From contig JAVMKO010000001.1 of NCBI GenBank assembly GCA_032164245.1, positions 163,671,434 to 163,735,433 on the forward strand: DNA of 64,000 bases, given 5' to 3'. Shown one piece after another: positions 36,500 through 48,045 of this stretch. Position numbers and translations under genes: made by a program. Source of the stretch: Sternotherus odoratus. Taxonomy: Eukaryota; Chordata; Testudines; Kinosternidae. The number at the start of each line of letters is the position of its first letter. The first letter of the stretch is position 1. The notes under the pieces were generated by a model. The model was given only the letters and a program-made list of their open reading frames with translations. It did not search any database and was not told the DNA's origin.

Positions 36500-36845
36500 C
36501 AAACACATGGGGAAGGAAAAGGGCTGGAGCACCCATGGAAAATAAAATAGTGGGTGATTAGCCAGCCCACCCCCATTGCTAAGCACCTCCCATCTGCCAG
36601 CACGCTCCACTGATCAACTCCTCCCCTCCTTCCCAGCACCCCTAGCCTGTCATGATCAGTTGTTCCACAGTGTGAAGGAGATGTTTGGGTGGGGGGAGCG
36701 GGGATGGGGTGCACTCTGGAGAGGAGTGGAACTGGGCAGGAAGAGGCGGCGTGGGGGTGGGGCTTAGAAGAAGGGGAGGAGTGGAGGTGGGGCCTGGGGT
36801 GGAGCATAATTCAGCACCCCTAGGGCAAGGCACAGGCCAGCACAT
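36500..36845. mobile_element. Probable non-autonomous DNA transposon, GC-rich
   Basis: 'gctggagcacccatggaaaa' on the left and 'attcagcacccctaggg' on the right frame a G-rich body ('ggtggggcctggggtggagc'). I recognise the style of a common turtle hAT-type repeat, but the exact ends and target duplication are not resolvable. Reading frames across it on both strands are by-products of base composition. Confidence 0.4.
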
Positions 36846-37009
36846 GTGTGTGACAGGCACAGTTGGACAGTAAGAGGTAAAGAGAGGGGAAAGGCAAGAA
36901 GGATGTGTCCAAGACAGATGGTGAACAGGTCACAGGAGAAAAGCAGAAAGCCTTCTGATAAAGTGACAATTTCGCACGTCTCCCACTAAACTAAGACCCA
37001 CTACTTCTT

Positions 37010-37290
37010 ATTTATTATTTCTATTATAATAGGGCATGGGGAGAGGGAGGCATCCCAGATCAAGGCTCCCTGGTGCTAGGCACTGTACAAACACATTGAA
37101 TGCAAGTGTTCCTGCCTCCAAGAGTCTACTAGCTAAATAGACAAGACAGACAAGAAATTATCTCAATTTTACAAACAGAAAATGGAGGCAGAAGGGCTAA
37201 GTGATTTGCTAAAGTCACACAGGAGTCTGTGATAGAATGAAGTACTGAACCCCAATCATCTGAGCTACAATTTATTGACTTAACCACAAG
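37010..37290 (-). mobile_element. MIR/CORE-SINE-like ancient SINE, inverted
   Basis: The order 'tgctaggcactgtacaaaca', 'caattttacaaacagaaaatggaggc', 'gctaagtgatttgctaaagtcacac' and 'gaaccccaatcatctgag' is the reverse complement of a MIR-type core ('gtgacct..gcaagt.actta', 'ccatctgtaaaatg'). Highly diverged, so an old amniote-level insertion. Confidence 0.6.
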
Positions 37291-38175
37291 CCAGCCCTTC
37301 ATGTTTGCTTTACGTAGCTTTACTCTTGCTCAGTACAAGACTAAATACGTGAGAGGCACCTTATTGTTTGAAGCTTATTTGCTCTCTTTTCACTCTTGTT
37401 TTTTATTACACCACTTGAGCCTTAAATTACATTGATGTAAAGTCACTATGGTACATCCTTGAAAGGGCCGACAACCTCCTGACGTCTTCTGAGAGGTCAT
37501 CAGGGATAAAACAGTATGTATCCTGGAAGACTGGCCTGAGGCAATCATGTAAGAACGGTTCAGTCAGTATGGTAGCCAGTCAGCCAAGAGGAGTGGCTAG
37601 ATAGTTATGTCTCAATATCAGCGACTGGACAACAGCCATTGCATTGTCTAAATGGAGGAATATGTGAACAAAACTCACTTTGGTCTAATCCCCCAAGCAA
37701 AAGACAATTCCCAGTTACTTTTTTTTTTTTAAATCATGGTCTGGTTTAAATTAGACACAGGTCTGGTTCATTATGAAAATGTCTTCTTAGGTAATATTTT
37801 ACTTTGCTCACCAGATCCATATGTCCACCTTGGGAATGCAGGTGTGATTTACGCTAGCATGCTGTCGCGCTCCCATCAGATGGGAGAAGCTTTATTTTAA
37901 CTCCTTAAGGCACATGTGCAAATGGCAATTATATCTGGGACACATTCCATTCGCCCCTTTGTTATGTGTAGGAATAAGGAAGAAAGTAGCCTCTTAGGGT
38001 TAAATTGTGGTTGTTAGGCATGGCCAGCTGGCTGCAAGGGATGGTATGGAGGAGCAGTGTGCTAGGAGGCATCCTGGAGCAGACAAGATCAATTATCTCC
38101 TGAAGCACTCTGTTTTTACAGAGGAGGTGGTGGCGGTGGTGGTGCAAAACAGCAATTTAATATGACCATTTAAAG

Positions 38176-38508
38176 CAGTGGTTCTCAATTGTGGTCCACT
38201 GCTTGTTCAGGGAAAGCCCCTGATGCGCTGGGCTGGTTTGTTTACCTGCCACCTCCATGGGTTCGGCTGATCGCGGCTCCCACTGGCCGCAGTTCGCCTC
38301 TGCAGGCCATTGAGGGTTGCGGGAAGTGGCTAACAGTACATCCCTTGGCCCGTGCTGCTTCCCGCAGTCCCCATTGGCCTGGAGCGGCAAACTGCAGCCA
38401 GTGGGAGCTGCGATTGGCCAAACCTGAGGGGGTGGCAGGTAAACAAACCAGCCTGGCGCGCCAGGAGCTTTCCCTGAATAAGTGGTGGACCACAGTTGAG
38501 AACCACTG
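38176..38508. mobile_element. hAT MITE, near-palindromic, type A ends
   Basis: The ends are perfect-looking inverted repeats: 'cagtggttctcaa' then 'gtggtcca', against 'tggaccac' then 'ttgagaaccactg'. Flanking octamers atttaaag and atttaaaa match at seven of eight. Most of the 333 bp folds back on itself ('gtttgtttacctgcc' with 'ggcaggtaaacaaac', 'tcccactggc' with 'gccagtggga'). The core is shared with the MITE at 43.4 kb, whose ends differ. Confidence 0.88.
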
Positions 38509-38516
38509 ATTTAAAA

Positions 38517-41221
38517 GATGCAGCATACTCTGCCACGTCCCCTCCTCCCCATAGCCAGTGAAGTCTGTTCACTGACACTGGGGTAGTTGTCGTTGTTTAA
38601 GAATGTGGGTGAGGCTGTAGAGACCAAAGATCATCCTCCATTTTGGAAGGCATACCTCTGGACTGCAGTCAACACCAAGCTCTGATTGCTGTTATGTTGG
38701 TAGAATTGCCAACCCCGTTCCATTCAGACATCATGGGTCAGCCCCCACCCCAAACTCAGGTCGGCTTCAAAATACATTTGAAGTTCTTTTAATTTGGTTA
38801 ATTAATTTGGTTAATGTTCAGGTTTGGGGGCCTTTAGATTACACTGTGATCACTATCCAAACTTTTTTTCTGCAACCATATGTGCTAGAAATGACCTTTT
38901 GGAATTAATTTTAAATGAAAGCCAAGATTCTCACAGAATCATTTGTCTTCAGGATTTGGGGCTTTCTGAAAACCACCAAATACGGCAAGACTCACAAGAA
39001 GGTTGCGAGAGTGAGCCATGCTCTGGCAGCTATGTAATGTTTCCGTAAGAAATAATGTACGTGTTAAAAAATTCTCTCTGCCATAATAAAGAGATGCCGC
39101 TAATGTGTAGGCATAAGGGCAAAGGACTCTGCCTACTCCTCTCCCTCTTTCTAGGAAGTTGCTGCTAAAGAATAGCAACTCAGTTGCAGTCCTTGTAACC
39201 AAACTGCCCTTTCTCCCTGTCTCCTGCCTTTCCCCAACGCCCACGTGCACATTGTGTAGAGCAATTTGATTATGCCTACAGTCAGACACAAAAGAATCAC
39301 ACTACCACCTCTTGCATTTCAGCCCTTTTACTGGAAACTTTTCCTTCCCACTCAATGCTCTTTGGAGATTCAGATGAAGAGAAGTTTTGCGTTAATGATT
39401 TCTATGAACCAGAGCAGACAATAGTTTACAAAGGGCAAACATTTTGCTAGTGTTTGTGTGTCCAAGTCAGATGCAAATAGCAGGGTATCAGCAGATCTGA
39501 GATATAACTGTGCAATGAAGGAGGGTCAAAAAGCTTAATTTACATGGACTGATAATATTTTCATGCTATTTTGTTCTTTTAGTGTCTGTACATAAAACAG
39601 AAAAAGAGTATTTTCTTTTCTTTTTCAGGAAAAGAATATTTTAGGTGTTGCCTTTAAAAGTATTGTACTTGTTAAAAATACACATTCTTCAGTGCAATGC
39701 AAACCAAAAGTAACCATAATGCCACATTTTATAAAAAAGCTTTTTTATTGTTGCCAAATGGCCAAAAAGATTTGCATGCCTTCACAAGGAACATTAGCAC
39801 ATAATGTATGATCTAACGCCTATCCATCAGGCACACACACAAGAACAGCATGCAAATAGTCCCTTCTATTTCTCCCCTTCTCTTGGCATTAACAAAATTC
39901 CCCGATGTTGCAGAGGACCTCAGAATCATTTTATTATCCTGGGCTGTGCAACATTATTCAGACCAAATCTGTAAGAGTCCCTCCTCGCTTTGATGTGATC
40001 TTATTGCAATATGTCTCTGCATGGGAACACGCTTGACTCTGGCTTTCAAAAGCCTCAGATCACTTACCTCCAATCAGCACTAACCTTTAGGACTGGGGAG
40101 GGGACCCACCTCTCAATTCATATCATCCCAGAGACCATGTCGGAATAGAGAGAGAGAAAAAACAACAACCAGGCAGCTTGCCTTGCCTGATGACATTCAG
40201 CGAGCTACCAGCAGCACGAGGTTAGACCGACAGAGCTATCCTTTCTTCATTAAGTGTATTTATAAACATGCAGTACATAAGCATTTTTCCTTTCTTCACA
40301 GTGACGGGTGATTATATGTCTATGAAAGGTTTTCATTTATTTGGCACCAGAGTAATCAAAATCACTTAAAACTGTGGCAAAAGAAGGGAAAGAAAACAAG
40401 TAGGCGTGGGATTGACGGTGCCTCTCTCTCCCCAGGCCTTCCAAGGGTAGTAGCTGGCAAAAGTGCATCCACTGCAGATGAACTTCTCCTTCAGCTGATA
40501 ATTGTTCCCAGTCCTGTTCATGGCTTCTGTCCATTGAGGATGTAGCCCTGCATAACTTTAAAAGCAAATCAGCTCTGCTCTGGAAACACTGTGGGAGCTT
40601 CTGAGCCAGCATGTGCGTGACTCTGTTTAGGCTTTTAAAAAAAACCAAGTTGTCCCAGAAAACCTTTGTGAATGAAATTTTCATGCTTTCATGTCTGTCT
40701 CGGCACAGATTCTGGGTCAGTCCTTGTGATCTCAAACATCCTGTTTAAACTGGTGTTTTCCACTACATACATACAAAAATATTTCCATTATAAGCTTTTC
40801 ATGGTTTTGCATGGGCAAGCAAAATGACTTAGGTAAGGAAAGAGAGTTAACACATCTGTATAAAAATAAAACAAATAATAAAATAAATAATAATAATAAC
40901 AAAAAAAACAGTGATTTTTTTCCATGAGTCTCCCTGGGTGTTAAATTCCTTAAATTCATCTTGTAAGGCGAGATGTTGAAGAGTTCAATGACAAAGTTTG
41001 TGTTTTCATTCCTTTTTCTCCCTCTCACTTTCATAATTATGCACCAGAAATACAGTGAATAACACAACAAACATTCTGCATTGGACGAAAAGGTGGCACA
41101 ACATCACTGCTTCCAAAATTATCTTTTGAGGGAGTTTCCAACCCTCTTCAGTGAGAGAGATGCACAGCTACCCAGTTTCCTGTCACTCCATGGAGGACAT
41201 TTTGTCCAAAAAATCTAATTT
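38517..41221. other. Unique DNA with possible regulatory or UTR-like sequence
   Basis: No repeat with clear ends. 39.7-40.3 kb holds two octamer motifs, ATTTGCAT at 39770-39777 and ATGCAAAT at 39850-39857, in non-repetitive sequence. A 132-codon minus-strand frame at 40337-40735 has no recognisable domain and ordinary composition, so I do not call it a gene; a 3' UTR or conserved non-coding element is possible. Confidence 0.35.
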
Positions 41222-41251
41222 TATGTATAGTAGAATCTCAAAGCCATTTTA
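41222..41251. repeat. Partial tandem duplicate of the Tigger-like left end
   Basis: 'atgtatagtagaatctcaaag' at 41223 onward is repeated at 41251 onward, a local duplication of the transposon's left end. Confidence 0.8.
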
Positions 41252-41255
41252 TGTA

Positions 41256-41640
41256 TAGTAGAATCTCAAAGTTATAAACACTTCAGGAATGGAGGTTGTT
41301 CATAACTCTAAATAAAACATCATGGTTGTTCTTTCAAAAGTTTACACCTGAAAATTGACTTAAAGTTTCAAAGCTATTCTATTATGCAGAAGAAAAATTC
41401 TGCTTTTAAACATCTTGATTTAAAATGAAACAAGCACAGAAACAGTTTTTTTTACCTTGTCAAATCTTTTTTTTTTAAAAATTTCACTTTATTTTTTAGT
41501 AGTTTACATTGAACATGGTACTGTGCTGTATTTGCTTTTATTTATTTATTGGTCTCTGCTGCTGCCTGATTGCTTACTACTGGCTCCAAATGAGTTGGTC
41601 AGTTGGTAACTCTGGTGTTCATAACTCTGAGGTTCTACTG
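41256..41640. mobile_element. Tigger/pogo-like MITE with TA target duplication
   Basis: Left end 'tagtagaatctcaaagttat' and right end 'taactctgaggttctactg' are inverted repeats of the pogo/Tigger type, flanked by TA (41254-41255 and 41641-41642). The 385-bp AT-rich interior has no transposase. 'gcctgattgcttactactgg' near the right end is part of the family's subterminal region. Confidence 0.8.
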
Positions 41641-42384
41641 TATTGTCAAATAATTTATATATAACCATTATCTTACATTTATAGTCAACACGACCTCCCC
41701 CAACAGCAACAGGAGTAGGAAATAAAGCTATACAAAACTTGCTGGCTCTGGCAGTGGAAGTGGAGGTACTCAAGGATGTCTGGGGTCATAGCCTGGCAGG
41801 GGACTCTGGGAACCTGGGAGTAGCAGGGGGGATGGTTTGTTCACTAGATCACCCTGCCTTTCTTGCTGTGGCGGTCACTCTCGCTTTCAGCAGAGGAGTT
41901 GACTTAGCCACTGGTATCCAGCTGGTAAGGAGCATGCTTTTAGTTGTTTCCTGAGTGGCAGTGCCCCTACAGCTGCAAACTTGAACTGGGATGTTCCCAA
42001 AGTCCACCTCTCAGTGTCCGTGAGAGGCTGAATAAACTACGATCTTCAGAGAAAAGCTTTCACGCATAATATTCTGTTACATTGTCAGGGATATCTCCAC
42101 AAGAGAAAGGGCTACAAACTAATGGGATTCTCTTTCACATTTCTTGGTCCCCACACTGATGACATAGGGGGTGTGAGGGAAGGTTATGGCAATGGGTTTT
42201 GAGAGACTACAAAGACCAGTTCTGCTCCCACTTCATAAAGTGAGTCTTTAGGAGAAATTAAGTCAGCAGTCTGATTTTCAGAGTAGGACGCCACTGCCCT
42301 CAGAACAGGGCATCATCCAAATACAGACATTTTCCCGTTGCAGACTAAGTCTCTTGCTTTGTCATAGCGCAGGCCTGGGCGTTA

Positions 42385-42497
42385 GATCTGTGCTCGCCTG
42401 CTGGTTCTTCCAAAACAGACTTGCTGGGTAGCCCTCAGCAAACCGTTTAACCTGGCTACTTCAATTTCACCATCTGTAAAATAGGGACAGTAATGCC
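42385..42497 (+). mobile_element. MIR-like SINE, left half
   Basis: 'gccctcagcaaaccgtttaac' and 'ttcaccatctgtaaaatagg' are the conserved core of MIR-type SINEs. It is split by a hAT element and continues at 42956. Confidence 0.65.
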
Positions 42498-42947
42498 CAG
42501 GGCCGGCGACAGGGGGGTACTACGGGTACAGCTGTACTGGCCCCCCCGACTTTAGGGGGGCCCCGGTACACAGCTGTACCCGTTGTCGTCCCCCCTTGTT
42601 GCCGGACCTGGAGAGCGGGGAAAGGGCGGGGAGGCGGCGCGGCTCTCCTCCGGACGAGCACGCCTGGCCCCGGCAGGAGCAGTGAGCCCATCCGGCGGCA
42701 GCGGCGCAGTCCGGGGGAGAAAGGGCGGGGGAGAGGGGAGGAACAGCAAGGGCGGCTCACGCCGCTCCCGGGCTCTCGCTCCCGCTGCCGCCAGCTGTCA
42801 GCTGGGGGGGAGCGCCGGCTGGGCTGGGGGGGGGAGCGCCGGCTGGGCTGGGGGAGGGCCGGCTGGGCTGGGGGGGGGGGCCCAGCTGGGCTGGGGGGGC
42901 CCAAACTATCAGAGTAGGGGGCCCCCAAATTTCTGTCGCCGGCCCTG
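42498..42947. mobile_element. hAT-like element with perfect gtaatgcc target duplication, extremely GC-rich
   Basis: Perfect 15-bp inverted ends 'cagggccggcgacag' and 'ctgtcgccggccctg', and the octamer gtaatgcc on both sides (42490-42497 and 42948-42955). The 450-bp interior is CpG-rich with G runs and a short tandem 'gccggctgggctggggg' series at 42802-42900. Reading frames of 120-150 codons crossing it on both strands are composition artefacts with no domain. Confidence 0.93.
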
Positions 42948-42955
42948 GTAATGCC

Positions 42956-43025
42956 TCATTATCTCCCAGAGGAGATGTGAGGCTTAATTCATTTGTTTGT
43001 GAAGTGCTATAGGTATCAAGTCTTA
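42956..43025 (+). mobile_element. MIR-like SINE, right half
   Basis: 'tcattatctcccagaggag', 'tgtgaggcttaattca' and 'gtgaagtgctatagg' match the MIR 3' core order ('gttgtgaggattaaatga', 'aagcact'). Joining both sides across the hAT element without one gtaatgcc gives a continuous SINE. Confidence 0.65.
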
Positions 43026-43396
43026 TTTGTTAAGTATTGAGTTTTATGCAAGACCCTTGCACGGGAGAATGATACCAGGGGACTGAACCTCAACTGGTAT
43101 AAATAGCTATAGTTCCACTAGTGCTATGACAATTTACACCTCCAAAGAAACCCCCCCTCTACTGCTTTGATAGGTTTCTCCAATAGCATAGTGCATAATT
43201 TAATTTATACAGACATCGCAGAGTCACACATATCCCACTTATACCTGATAGCTGGTGTATTTAATTAAAATCTCTCCTTTCACCCCAAAATAAGTTCAGT
43301 CCGTGTTAAGGATGTGAAGTAAATCCACAAAAGCAAACATGTCTTTCCCTCTGCCCACAACATGCCTTGGCATGGTCTCACAGCATAGATATACCC

Positions 43397-43708
43397 CAGG
43401 GATCAGCAACCTTTGGCCCGCAGCCCAATAGGGTAAGGCCCTGGCAGTAGGGCCGGTTTGTTTACCTGCCGTGTCCACAGGTTCGGCCAATCATGACTCC
43501 CACTGGCCGTAGTTCACTCCTCCAGGCCAGTGGTTGCTGTGGGAAGCGCACAGGCCAAGTCATGTGCTGGCCTCTGCTTCCCACAGCCCCCATTGGCCTG
43601 GAATGGCAAACCACAGCAAGGGGAGCTGCGATCGGCCGAACCTGCGCACGTGGCAGGTAAACGGGCCTGGCCTGCCAGGAGGTTTACTCGGTGGGCCGCA
43701 GATCCCTG
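43397..43708. mobile_element. hAT MITE, type B ends, same core as 38.2 kb
   Basis: Left end 'cagggatcagcaacc'; the right end 'gggccgcagatccctg' inverts to a matching 'cagggatc'. Flanking octamers atataccc and atatacac match at seven of eight. The interior ('gccggtttgtttacctgcc', 'ttcggcc', 'cactggccgtagttc', 'ccccattggcctgga', 'gtggcaggtaaac') closely follows the interior of the 38.2-kb MITE although the terminal ~20 bp differ. Confidence 0.88.
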
Positions 43709-44014
43709 ATATACACTATAAGATACTTGAATGTTTGGAAGTCATTTTAACATGGAGGTCTGAGGGAATGTAAATCTGGTCAATTTGATGTTCAAGTGAC
43801 TATGTAGTAGGCTAACTTCAAATTGTCTTGCTCTGTGGGCTTAGTCAGATACTTAATGGTATTTGAACATAACTGTTTGTGATTTAGTCTCCTTCTTAGG
43901 GTGTTTTTTAAGAAGGGAGTGTGACAGAATGAGCACACTGCTAACTCTGCTCTGTGCTGTGAATACATACAACCTATAGAGTATGATGGAACTAGAATAC
44001 TAAACACATAGGAA

Positions 44015-44112
44015 TCATAAGCGCTAATAACTAAATATGATTCTAAGCACTTTACAAACATTAACTAACTAAAACTCTCAATAACCCAGTGAGGGAGGCA
44101 AAAATTATCCTA
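44015..44112 (-). mobile_element. MIR-like SINE fragment, inverted
   Basis: 'aagcactttacaaacattaa' followed by 'aataacccagtgagggaggc' is the reverse complement of the MIR 3' region. Diverged and partial. Confidence 0.5.
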
Positions 44113-44995
44113 GATGGGGGAAACAGCAACAAAAAGGATAAGGGCTTTGGGGGCTTTCTGAAAAAATCAGGACACTCTGATTTGATGGGGGATAAGTGAC
44201 CAAATATAGGCACTGAAAATGTTGGTTTTCATTCTTTTTAAAATAATTAATACAACTTAAATAGCGCTGTTTTAATACTATCAACAACAGCGTGGTGGGA
44301 AATTTTCTAAATCAACAATTCTCAAACTGATCTGCAGAGCTGTTTCTGTCACAAAAGCCAACGGGAAATTACATGTCTGAGCTGAGTTTAGAGGTAAAAT
44401 TTTCAAAGATGTATTTAGAAACATAGGTCCCATTTAAAAAATGAATTTAGGCACTTAGCCAACAATCAGTTCCTCAGTCACTTTTGAAAATGGGACTCAG
44501 GCTCTTTTGAAAATATTATCCTAGAACATGCTCCTCTCACATAACACAACTTATGAAAACAGTCACTGAATACGTGAAGTAGCAACGGACTAAAAACTGT
44601 TACATATGGTCATTTAATTTTTTTGGAGACACAAAACCAAAACTGACCAGTTTTAATATAGCATATTCACAAGGTGCTTTTCACCTACTGGAGGGAAGAA
44701 TCTTTACTGTGCTCCCCTGCCATTCCCCCTAGTCTAACTAGCAAATATCTGTTTGAACTTTTGTAACAAAGATTACCAAACTGATTCACCAGTATTACCA
44801 CAATCTTATATCACTGGAGTTACACTGGCATAAAAGTAGTGTAACACAACTGTGAATCAGAGCCTTGGTGTCTCTGCACTGAGATTTCTACCTCAAAGGA
44901 ACAAAAACTCACCCTATATTAATTTGTGTGCATGCCTCTAGCAGTGGGCCTCTGCTGAACAGAACAAAGCTCTCAAAAATGCCAGACTGGTTATG

Positions 44996-45097
44996 GTAAC
45001 AAAGAGTCCTGTGGCACCTTAAAGACTAACTATAAAGTTTTGAAGCATAAGCTTTCGTGGGCTAATACCCACTTCGTTGGATGCAAGCAGTGGAAGT
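44996..45097 (-). mobile_element. Penelope-like end with 13-bp target duplication
   Basis: A 102-bp insert ('aacaaagagtcctgtggcac ... gcataagctttcgtgggc ... cacttcgttggatgc') lies between exact copies of cagactggttatg (44983-44995 and 45098-45110). Long duplication and one-sided truncation show target-primed reverse transcription. The sequence matches the 29.7-kb copy almost base for base. Family assignment to Penelope-like elements is from memory. Confidence 0.75.
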
Positions 45098-45717
45098 CAG
45101 ACTGGTTATGAGATACATACAGAAATGGCACTGAGTTAGGAACACACTGTTTTTTATGTCTGAATTAACTCAAGATTGAACCCATATAATTAGAGGGGGA
45201 AATCTAATGCACCAACTCACTAGCCCAACCGCTCTTACCCCTATCCCACCTCGACCTTTCCAGCAACAAACTACTGCTGCTGCATTGAATCTGTTCCTTA
45301 AAGCAGTCACTAATGCCCACAGTTAGTGAGGGTTCATCTGGTTTTCAAATAAATGTGATTTTTGCTATTAATTGCTGAACTTTTCTTAGAATGTCCAGTC
45401 ATTCCACTGTTCTCAGTTCATCTTTCTGCTTAAGTTTCTTTCCAGACTTAGGAACTGAACCACACCAAAACATTATGTTTTTTCCCCTCAGAAGTTGCTG
45501 GACTCTCAATGGACATAGATTAAGTTTGTTGGGTTTTGCTTTCCTTGCAGACAAGCTGAGGGGACAACCCTATTTGTTAGCAGACAAACAGTTGGATAAA
45601 AAGACCTGGCTCACTCTACTTGGTTCATTGAAGTGCTCACAAACGCTTCTTGGAGCTGCACACTGGGGTCAAATGCTTGTTAAGGGAAGGGAGTGGTTAT
45701 TTAATAGCTGAATTTAC

Positions 45718-45848
45718 CGTGGGGTCTGCAAAACAGCAGCACGCCTGGCTCATCAGGTTTTTGCACTCGTTTTTAATTTTGTTGTCACAGAAGCAGCTGC
45801 GGAAAGGGTTGCAGTAGTACAAACTTGACCCAAGACGGATGGAGTAGT
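45718..45848 (-). CDS. Candidate cysteine-rich coding exon, host gene unknown
   Basis: Read on the minus strand, a pyrimidine-rich tract ending 'tggtctcacccag' (acceptor) precedes 131 bp that are open in one frame. A donor-like 'acg|gtaaat' follows. The exon would start with two bases of a split codon and end in phase 0. The 43 codons encode a Cys-rich segment: LYYCNPFRSCFC, then DNKIKNECKNL, then a Cys triplet, seven cysteines within about 27 residues, as in secreted or extracellular domains. I do not recognise the family. No partner exon was found nearby, and a chance open frame between splice-like sites cannot be excluded. Confidence 0.35.
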
Positions 45849-47804
45849 CTGGGTGAGACCAAGAAAGAAAACCTCTTTCAAGAAACAGGATCATACACCC
45901 AGACTCTCACACTGGCCCTGAAGAATAATGCAGTGTATTCAGCTTGGCTGTTTGTTGCTTTTGTCTTTCAAAAGAATAATAATTAACAAAAAATGAAAAC
46001 ACACTGTTCCCTTCTACAAAGAGCTAAGAACCTCTATCTTCCATGTTCCCACCTGGCAAATAAAGGCCTGGTCATGTTCTCAATTAGACTTATTGAAATT
46101 TTGCCATTGATTTTAGCAAGAGCAAGATTCAATGGTTCTCTTTATTGTTTGTTCCTGGACTATAGCAGAACTCTCTAAGAGCAGTTAAAGACCCTGTGGT
46201 GGGGGCCAAATTCCATTATTATAATAATACATTTAAGACTCTATACATCACAGTAGAATACCCAGTGATAGCAAGGGAAGGTTTGCACAAAGAACAAGAG
46301 CAAAAAAGGCCTCTATGTAGTAACTAAATGCCATCATTATTTATTATTTGTTCAGTGCCATAATTTTGTATTCATCATCACTTGGTGGGAAAATAATCTT
46401 TAGGATCCTTGTTATTTTAACCTCCTTTTTGCTTCTCTTCCTTTGCCATCTCTCACTCTCTTCTTCCCGCTCCCCACCCCCTTCCTTTGTCTCTGTGTTT
46501 ACCCTTTCTTTTCTTCAAAAACCATTTTTTTTTACTGCAGCAATGTCCAATCCCAATCCTTAGCTCCCACCCATCAACTGAAAGGAAGAACAGTGAAATA
46601 GTTAATGGTGAGATCTGAGTGCCATTGGTAGTGTAATATTCCCCAGTTAGATTAATGGAAGGTGGGGGAGTTTATGCTTGCAGAGCCATTGGGTTCAGGC
46701 TATCTGGAGACTAAAGAAGACAACACTCCATTGCACTTCACATTGGAAAGGTATGTTTTAGCCCCAGAGTTGCAGAGCATAATTTTTAAAAAAACAACTG
46801 AGACTCTGCCCAATCTGAATATATCGTACAAGCCGCATAATGCATCGAATGGACTGGATACAGTCTAGGAGTCCCAAATCTGACACCTTTGCACATAAGG
46901 GGTATTTTCAGTAGAGATCACTTGGTTCCTCTGGCAGCTCACCAGAGCCAGCATTGGGAAGAGTTCAGGGCGCTCAGGTGAATATGATTAGGGAAGTCTA
47001 GGCAACCTTTGCATGTTGGTATAAGAAGATGTACAGAATCAGGTAGGAAGGACAGTTATTAGGCCAAAGTAATAGTGGATGCCATTGTTCACTTCAATTG
47101 TACCCTGTACGGTTTGAAATCTAGAGAGGTGCCTAACAAAATCCACCATAGCATTAAAGCACAAACTTCTCACATAAAAGTCATTTTTCTCCCTAGGAAA
47201 TAACTTGCATTCCTGGAGAGAGCGGGCCGGGGGGAGGGGGGGGGGAGATTAATATAACATGCTGTGGTATGAAAGTAATATTAATAATATGACCTCTAAG
47301 AATTCTCAGTCTCTCTGCAGAATGAAGGCCATGGGATTGTTCACCAATGCTCTGTTGCCTTGACCTGGATCTTTGTTCTCAGCACTCAGATCTCCTTCCC
47401 TGATGCTTTTCTCTGCATTCAGATTCCCCATCTATCTTTGCCTCCCCACCTCCAGCCTCCATTTGTTCCTGGGCTTTCAACCTCTTTCTGGCCACTGCCT
47501 CACCTTTCTCTTTATTTCTGTCTGCTTCCCAAGTACTGAACCTCTATGTTCGGCTTTCACTCTTCCTGTTCCCACAAGTCATTTTCCCATCTTTGGGCTC
47601 CAACAGCCAAATTAATTACCAATGTCAGTTGCCAGTAGATTCAGTTCCACTAAAAGTAACCAAATTGCATCCATTTATAGCACCACTGAGCTTGCCTCTG
47701 TTCTGTTTCCATGTTCTTCTTTTGTACATGTGCTGCCTTTCTTTGCCTTAGGCCTTTTCTCATTATTCTTACTTGTTCCTATAACAGGATCATCTAGAGT
47801 CCTC
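45849..47804. other. Non-coding DNA, nothing recognised
   Basis: Contains a pyrimidine-rich stretch at 46430-46530 and a G-rich run at 47224-47246. If the segment at 45718-45848 is an exon, this is probably intron 5' of it on the minus strand. Confidence 0.35.
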
Positions 47805-48045
47805 AAGCAAGATCAGACCTTTATTGTACTAGGCACTGTACATATTCAGAATGAGAGACACAAAGGAGCTTACACTCTGAACGTAAAAGACAGATGGAGG
47901 GTGGGAGAAAGGAAGTATTAGTTTTATTAGCTCTATTTTGCAGATGGGAAACGGAGTCAGATAGGGATAAAGTGACTTTTCCAGGTCAAACAGAAGGCCT
48001 ATGGCAGAATTGGGAATTGAACTAAGATAACCTCAGGGCCAGAAA
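47805..48045 (-). mobile_element. MIR-like SINE, inverted
   Basis: 'tactaggcactgtacat', 'ctctattttgcagatgggaaac', 'gataaagtgacttttccaggtc' and 'gaattgggaattgaac' are the reverse complement of the MIR-type order, parallel to the copy at 37.0 kb. Confidence 0.6.

Noticed and set aside
40337..40735. 132-codon minus-strand frame
   Set aside because: No domain, no signal peptide, ordinary composition and no clear splice context; length is within chance for the region.
42467..42951. 153- and 122-codon frames
   Set aside because: They run through the CpG-rich body of a hAT element and across its ends, and both strands are open because of low stop-codon content.
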